Part shown: positions 60,181 through 64,000 of the stretch, one piece after another | Numbering within the stretch: the stretch's first letter is position 1 | Layout: every line of letters starts with the position of its first letter | Source of the DNA: Euryodendron excelsum | Taxonomy: Eukaryota > Streptophyta > Magnoliopsida > Ericales > Pentaphylacaceae | Direction of reading: 5' to 3' | NCBI GenBank assembly: GCA_033060915.1 | Contig: CM065387.1 | Location: 34,602,001 to 34,666,000, forward strand | DNA: 64,000 bases | The notes under the pieces: model-generated | What the model was told of the DNA's origin: nothing | The model's input: only the letters and a program-made list of their open reading frames with translations | The model's database searches: none | Made by a program: the position numbers and the translations under genes

Positions 60181-60748
60181 GTGGAAAACTTCCAACTCGA
60201 CTCAAAGTCAAAACCAACGTTAACCGAACCACTTATCACAAATCAAACCATATCAAAAGAGGGAAAGGGACAGGAAAGTGATGGGAAAAGGCACTGGGAA
60301 TGGTTTTGCCCGTGGACCAAGGCTATGGCCCGACAAGGACTCATGGGGCTGGTCTTAGATTTGGCAGTCCCTGTATGTCTCCACCTTGGTCAGATCTTCT
60401 TCCTTCATTCGGGCTACAACTGAGCCTGATTGGCTGCCACCTTTGATCTTGGGCTTCGCTTTAGTGGGCCCATATTTTAATGTGGGCTTCTGCGCCTGGC
60501 TCGCTTGGGCTGAAGAGGGGTTTCATAAGAAGCACACAGAATTGGCATTGTACCTAGGCTTTATCGCTCTGAGTCTGGCCTGGGATCCTATTGTGTTTGG
60601 GTTGGGAGAAAAATGGGTCGGGTTATTGGGTAGCATTGGGAGGCTCGGGTGTCTGGTTGGATGTTCCTATCTCTTCAAGCAGGTGAATCGGGCTGCTAGA
60701 ATCCAGTTTTGGAGTCCCGTACTATTTGGTCATCATTTGTCAGCCTAA
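60181..60748 (+). other. overlapping unrecognised ORFs in a locally GC-rich stretch
   Basis: Two overlapping plus-strand frames (60181-60423 and 60386-60748) cover a stretch richer in GC than its flanks. The second has hydrophobic segments (LILGFALVGPYFNVGFCAWL). No domain is recognised, and the TGGGCTT/GGGCCC-type words are common in plant repeats. It could be a small gene, a decayed exon or repeat sequence; I would not call a protein. Confidence 0.2.
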
Positions 60749-60749
60749 A

Positions 60750-61756
60750 TCTTCAACTTATATATTGAGTGTGCTGTAAGTAATCCTCTCTAACGCATTT
60801 ATGGTCCTTAAATGATTTCAATTGCGTGATTTGAATTAAACTAAGGAAAAATTCATTTCTTGTAGTATTTTCATACCGAATTCTCTATTAGAATGACAAT
60901 GAAATGATATGATAGCGATATTTTTTTAGTTAAAAAAAATTTAGTGGGTATTTGCTTTTAAAAGAATTTAAGTTCTACAAAATTTTTATACAAAGAACTC
61001 CACCATAATAATATGATAATGGTGTTTAAAATTTAAACAAAAATGATGAATGCTGTAATTTGAAATGAAAGGACCACAGACAGTCACTTCATTCTGTGTC
61101 AAAATTATGTACAAAAATTATGTATGAATTGATTATTTGTATTAGTCAGTGTTAATGTGTGAGTTGGTTATGATAGAAATTTACGATCTTTTGGTAGGTC
61201 AGTGCACGAGATTTTTCATCACTATAAAGTTTGAATAAGGTTAAAAATATGTTGTCTTACCTTGCGCGGATGTATACAATCTTACAAGTGATGCTTAGGT
61301 CACAATAAAGTTAATATACTTACAATCTTATTGTATTAAAATGAAGCAGACACTTCTGCTATTAATACTATTGTTCTTTAAGTTCGTGTTTTAAGGCAGG
61401 CCATATATGAATAGTGCTTATTGTAGCAAATTCAAGCAATAGTGAGTCTTGATGGCCACTTGAATGATTGTTTTTATCATGGGCGATATTTTTTGTTCTT
61501 TTTTGTTTTTTAAATTCTAGTACCAAGAAAGAAAGAACAAATCTATGTGGTAGGGAGCGGTACAAAACTATTCTTCAAACTTCCAAACAAAACCACATGG
61601 TCTAATGAAAGTCAACTTGCACTCTCAAATTTTGAAATTTGATATGCAGTTCTAAAATCTCATTATCAAGTCAAAACCACTGATCTCATTTTATCCAAAA
61701 AAAAAAAAAAACCAAAGACCAAAAACGAAAGCACTGATCTTATACTCCATGGTACT
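60750..61756. other. no gene recognised
   Basis: AT-rich noncoding sequence leading into the right copy of the ~1 kb inverted repeat. Confidence 0.4.
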
Positions 61757-61878
61757 GCATGTATTCGAGTCATTGACGTCCATTTTGACTGAAAATCTAT
61801 GATGTACCTTCAAATTCAATTGCACCTTGCCAGGCAAGTTAATTTATGTGAAATTGACACATCTAATACAAAGAGCAT

Positions 61879-61909
<31 letters not shown>

Positions 61910-62790
61910 AATACTTCGAAACTAGAGATCTCCTAGAATCTCACAAAAATTTCAATTAGAGATCTTCTGTCTTTGTGACAATATAATCGTCGAAGGATCT
62001 AATTAGAGATCTCTAATTGTGACCAAAAAAAAGGAAGACAACTTCGGTCCTTGGGGCAAATTTATTTGATTTTGAAAAGCTTGCAATGGCATTTATAAAA
62101 AGATCAAATATTTGTAAGCTTTTTATAAATAAAAAAAATAATTGCATCAACGTATTGAAATTTTCTTTTATATATGATTTAAGTGTTAGCGTTGTTTGCA
62201 TGAACCATTAACAAAAAATTTTTGAAGCCGTTGTTGGGCTATTGCCAAAGAATAATTTTTGTGAAGAACTTCGTCTCTTATTAGGTAAACAGGGAAAAAA
62301 AAAAAGTCAACTGTGTTTGAAAGAATTTCATGTGGGGACACAATAATAAATAAACGGCAAAAAATAAGGATAAGTTATTTTCTTATAAGGAAGCTACTAA
62401 GGACTTAACAATGGTCAATATTATATTAACTAGAGTTGAATTGGAAATTTGGTATCTTGATATAGGTATATGATACCATTAAAATATATTTGTGACTTTT
62501 GGATGGTATGGATGGATTGAGTTCAGATATTACACCCTTTTTTTTCGCCGAGTTATGCTAATCAAGTATTGTTACACTATGTTTTCTAGACTCATGCTAA
62601 TTCTAAACTATTTTAAATTATACAAGAGAAAATCATAAATGTTATGTCATTTGAAATTTCTAAAAGAGGGTTGGAGCTTTTTTTTGTGGAATGCCGACTA
62701 CGTCAATCTTTTTGTCCAAACACATTAAACTTGATGTGAGTCTGATAGGTGTCTTCAGGACCAACCTAGAAAGACCCATTATATTAAGAG
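61757..62790 (-). repeat. right copy of the ~1 kb dispersed inverted repeat
   Basis: The reverse complement matches about 960-2014 along the whole length, including the GA microsatellite (61878-61905) and the long poly-A and poly-T landmarks. This copy lacks the CACTA insertion present at 2018 in the left copy and so shows the unoccupied site (near 61755). A minus-strand open frame of 63 residues at 62660-62851 (LEALYHAYVPALNIMG) has no recognised family. Confidence 0.8.
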
Positions 62791-62876
62791 CAGGGACATA
62801 AGCATGATATAGTGCTTCAAGAGCATTGATAATTTTTGTTGAGCACAACAAATAGCATTATACAATATCACACCAA

Positions 62877-63028
62877 GAAAAATGCTAGCGACCATCGCAC
62901 TTGGCCTTCATGCGTTAGCGGATGGTCACCACGTCAGCTAGGTTCCACCAAACACTAATGGGATTCAGCTGACGTGACGACCATCCACTGGCGCTGACGG
63001 CCAGACACAATGGTCGCTAGCTGTCCAC
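62877..63028. mobile_element. Mutator-type foldback MITE, 152 bp
   Basis: The arms 62884-62939 and 62967-63021 are long inverted repeats (GCTAGCGACCAT... against ...ATGGTCGCTAGC), so nearly the whole element folds back. A perfect 10 bp duplication ATCACACCAA lies at 62867-62876 and 63029-63038. Long inverted repeats with a 9-10 bp duplication indicate the Mutator superfamily. No coding capacity. Confidence 0.88.
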
Positions 63029-63038
63029 ATCACACCAA

Positions 63039-63419
63039 TCATTCCATACCGGTCTTTCTAAGCTAACTTTGTAACAACATTTATAGCAGTGTTGTATAAC
63101 TGTTTCATTAAACTCTTATCATTTGGAATATTGTTCCTATGAATTACAACGGCAATTGCTTGTATCATTTTTGTTCCTTTCACTGTTTATGTTGTTTGAT
63201 TGTTATAAGAAATATACAGAGCATGAAAGTTATCCAAACTGCCAATCACATTATGTGATTCAGTTTTATTTTATTACGACTCGTATTGTTCACTAATATA
63301 CCGCACAACCTTACTTTCATTGGATATTTTTCAATGTTAGGTGCTCATTGCGTACACATTCAGTTGAAGGGAATACGGTTGTTGGGATACACAGATGCTA
63401 TGTTTAGTGCCCGGATGCA
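63039..63419. other. no gene recognised
   Basis: AT-rich noncoding sequence with short frames only. Confidence 0.4.
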
Positions 63420-63472
63420 TAAAAAGAAAGAAGAAGGAAAAAAGAAAGGAAAGGAAAAAGAAAAGAAAATGA
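63420..63472. repeat. purine-rich (GAAAA)n-like tract
   Basis: A run of A and G (AAAAAGAAAGAAGAAGG and so on) that gives lysine/glutamate-rich artefact frames. Confidence 0.9.
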
Positions 63473-63606
63473 AATATTCTAAATTTTTACTGATTTTCTT
63501 TTTATGTTCTTCTACCCCTACTTTCTCTAACTACCAAACATATAAGTCTATTTCATTTCATCAAATCCTTGATCCAATCATATTGAGAATTCAAGAATCC
63601 TGAATT

Positions 63607-63714
63607 GCCAATCATGTCTTGATAAAACACCTTTTGATCACCATTGATTTTTATTTCTTTGCTAATCATGTCTTTGATAAAATACCTTTCGATCACCATT
63701 GATTTTTGTTTCAA
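63607..63714. repeat. 54 bp tandem duplication
   Basis: Copies at 63607-63660 and 63661-63714 share CAATCATGTCTT-like starts and GATCACCATTGATTTTT with about seven differences. Confidence 0.9.
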
Positions 63715-64000
63715 TCAGATTAAAAAAAAAAAGTGGCATCTCCCTCCTATGTGGGCATGTCTGTTATGGTTTTTATTTTGTGGTTGCTTGCCAAGACATG
63801 ATGTTGTTCTCTTGTACAACTTATTTCATTTTATGCACCACTATGTAAAACGTTAATTTAGACAAGCATATGTTCATCTAGTACTTGTTGGAGCATCTCT
63901 GATATAAGTTCTTTTCCTTTTGTTTTGTTTTTCTAATTTATTTTTTGTGCAATCATTATACTGGAAAAAAGTCTAATGGTTAGTTAATATTGAGTAATCG

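Noticed and set aside
62660..62851. minus-strand frame considered as a possible P450-like exon
   Set aside because: No heme-binding, ExxR or PERF motif. The sequence lies in a duplicated repeat whose other copy reads differently in this frame.

Overview
The window looks like AT-rich nuclear DNA from a flowering plant, most likely a eudicot. The evidence is spliced exons with GT/AG introns that match the plant TOPLESS corepressor, several classes of plant transposon with intact target-site duplications (TSDs), and many CT/GA/CA microsatellites. I find no long intact host gene, rRNA, tRNA, CRISPR array or bacterial-type operon. Most recognisable sequence is transposon-derived, and many elements sit inside others.

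Left part (1-24.9 kb). A ~1 kb sequence (about 960-2014) is repeated in inverted orientation near the other end of the window (about 61.76-62.79 kb). A CACTA element starts inside the left copy at 2018, and its right end is not found. A decayed Ty1/copia retrotransposon (3533-9643) lies in or next to that CACTA sequence; both LTRs are 487 bp and the TSD is TTTGG. A 1,012 bp solo LTR (13843-14854, TSD GCATA) follows. At 17.9-22.0 kb is the 3' end of a large SIRE-like copia element on the minus strand: LTR, polypurine tract, and a broken accessory ORF of the 'plant transposon protein' type.

Centre (24.9-39.7 kb). This is the most interesting part. A non-autonomous copia element (24959-39657, TSD CTCTT) carries an 11.1 kb CACTA transposon (27025-38137, TSD TCT). 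The CACTA holds no recognisable transposase. It carries the 5' portion of a TOPLESS/TPR corepressor gene, 13 exon-like blocks with introns between 29641 and 35478. Intron 3 of that fragment contains a 568 bp solo LTR (31485-32052, TSD TAAAT), and a small hAT-like MITE sits upstream at 28531-28873. The TOPLESS copy has a stop at about codon 184 and a lost splice acceptor, and it ends after about exon 13. If spliced it would encode little more than the N-terminal tetramerisation/EAR-peptide-binding domain.

Right of centre (39.9-45.5 kb). Exons of a broken host gene, possibly an ARM/HEAT-repeat TEX10/IPI1-like protein, are interrupted by stops, by a 3.0 kb non-autonomous LTR element (41138-44113, TSD CATTA) and by a hAT-type MITE (44953-45430, TSD GATAGAAG). 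A LINE reverse-transcriptase tail follows on the minus strand.

Right part (49.4-64 kb). A second SIRE-like 5' LTR with a partial gag lies in the opposite orientation to the first. At about 52200 it is fused to a truncated Ty3/gypsy (Tat-like) element on the minus strand with an almost open gag. After that come a hAT-like element (55346-55992), a near-perfect 30 bp hairpin (56630-56695), several low-confidence repeats, the second arm of the ~1 kb inverted repeat, and a 152 bp Mutator-type foldback MITE with a perfect 10 bp TSD. The window records successive insertion, gene capture and decay, not cooperating genes.
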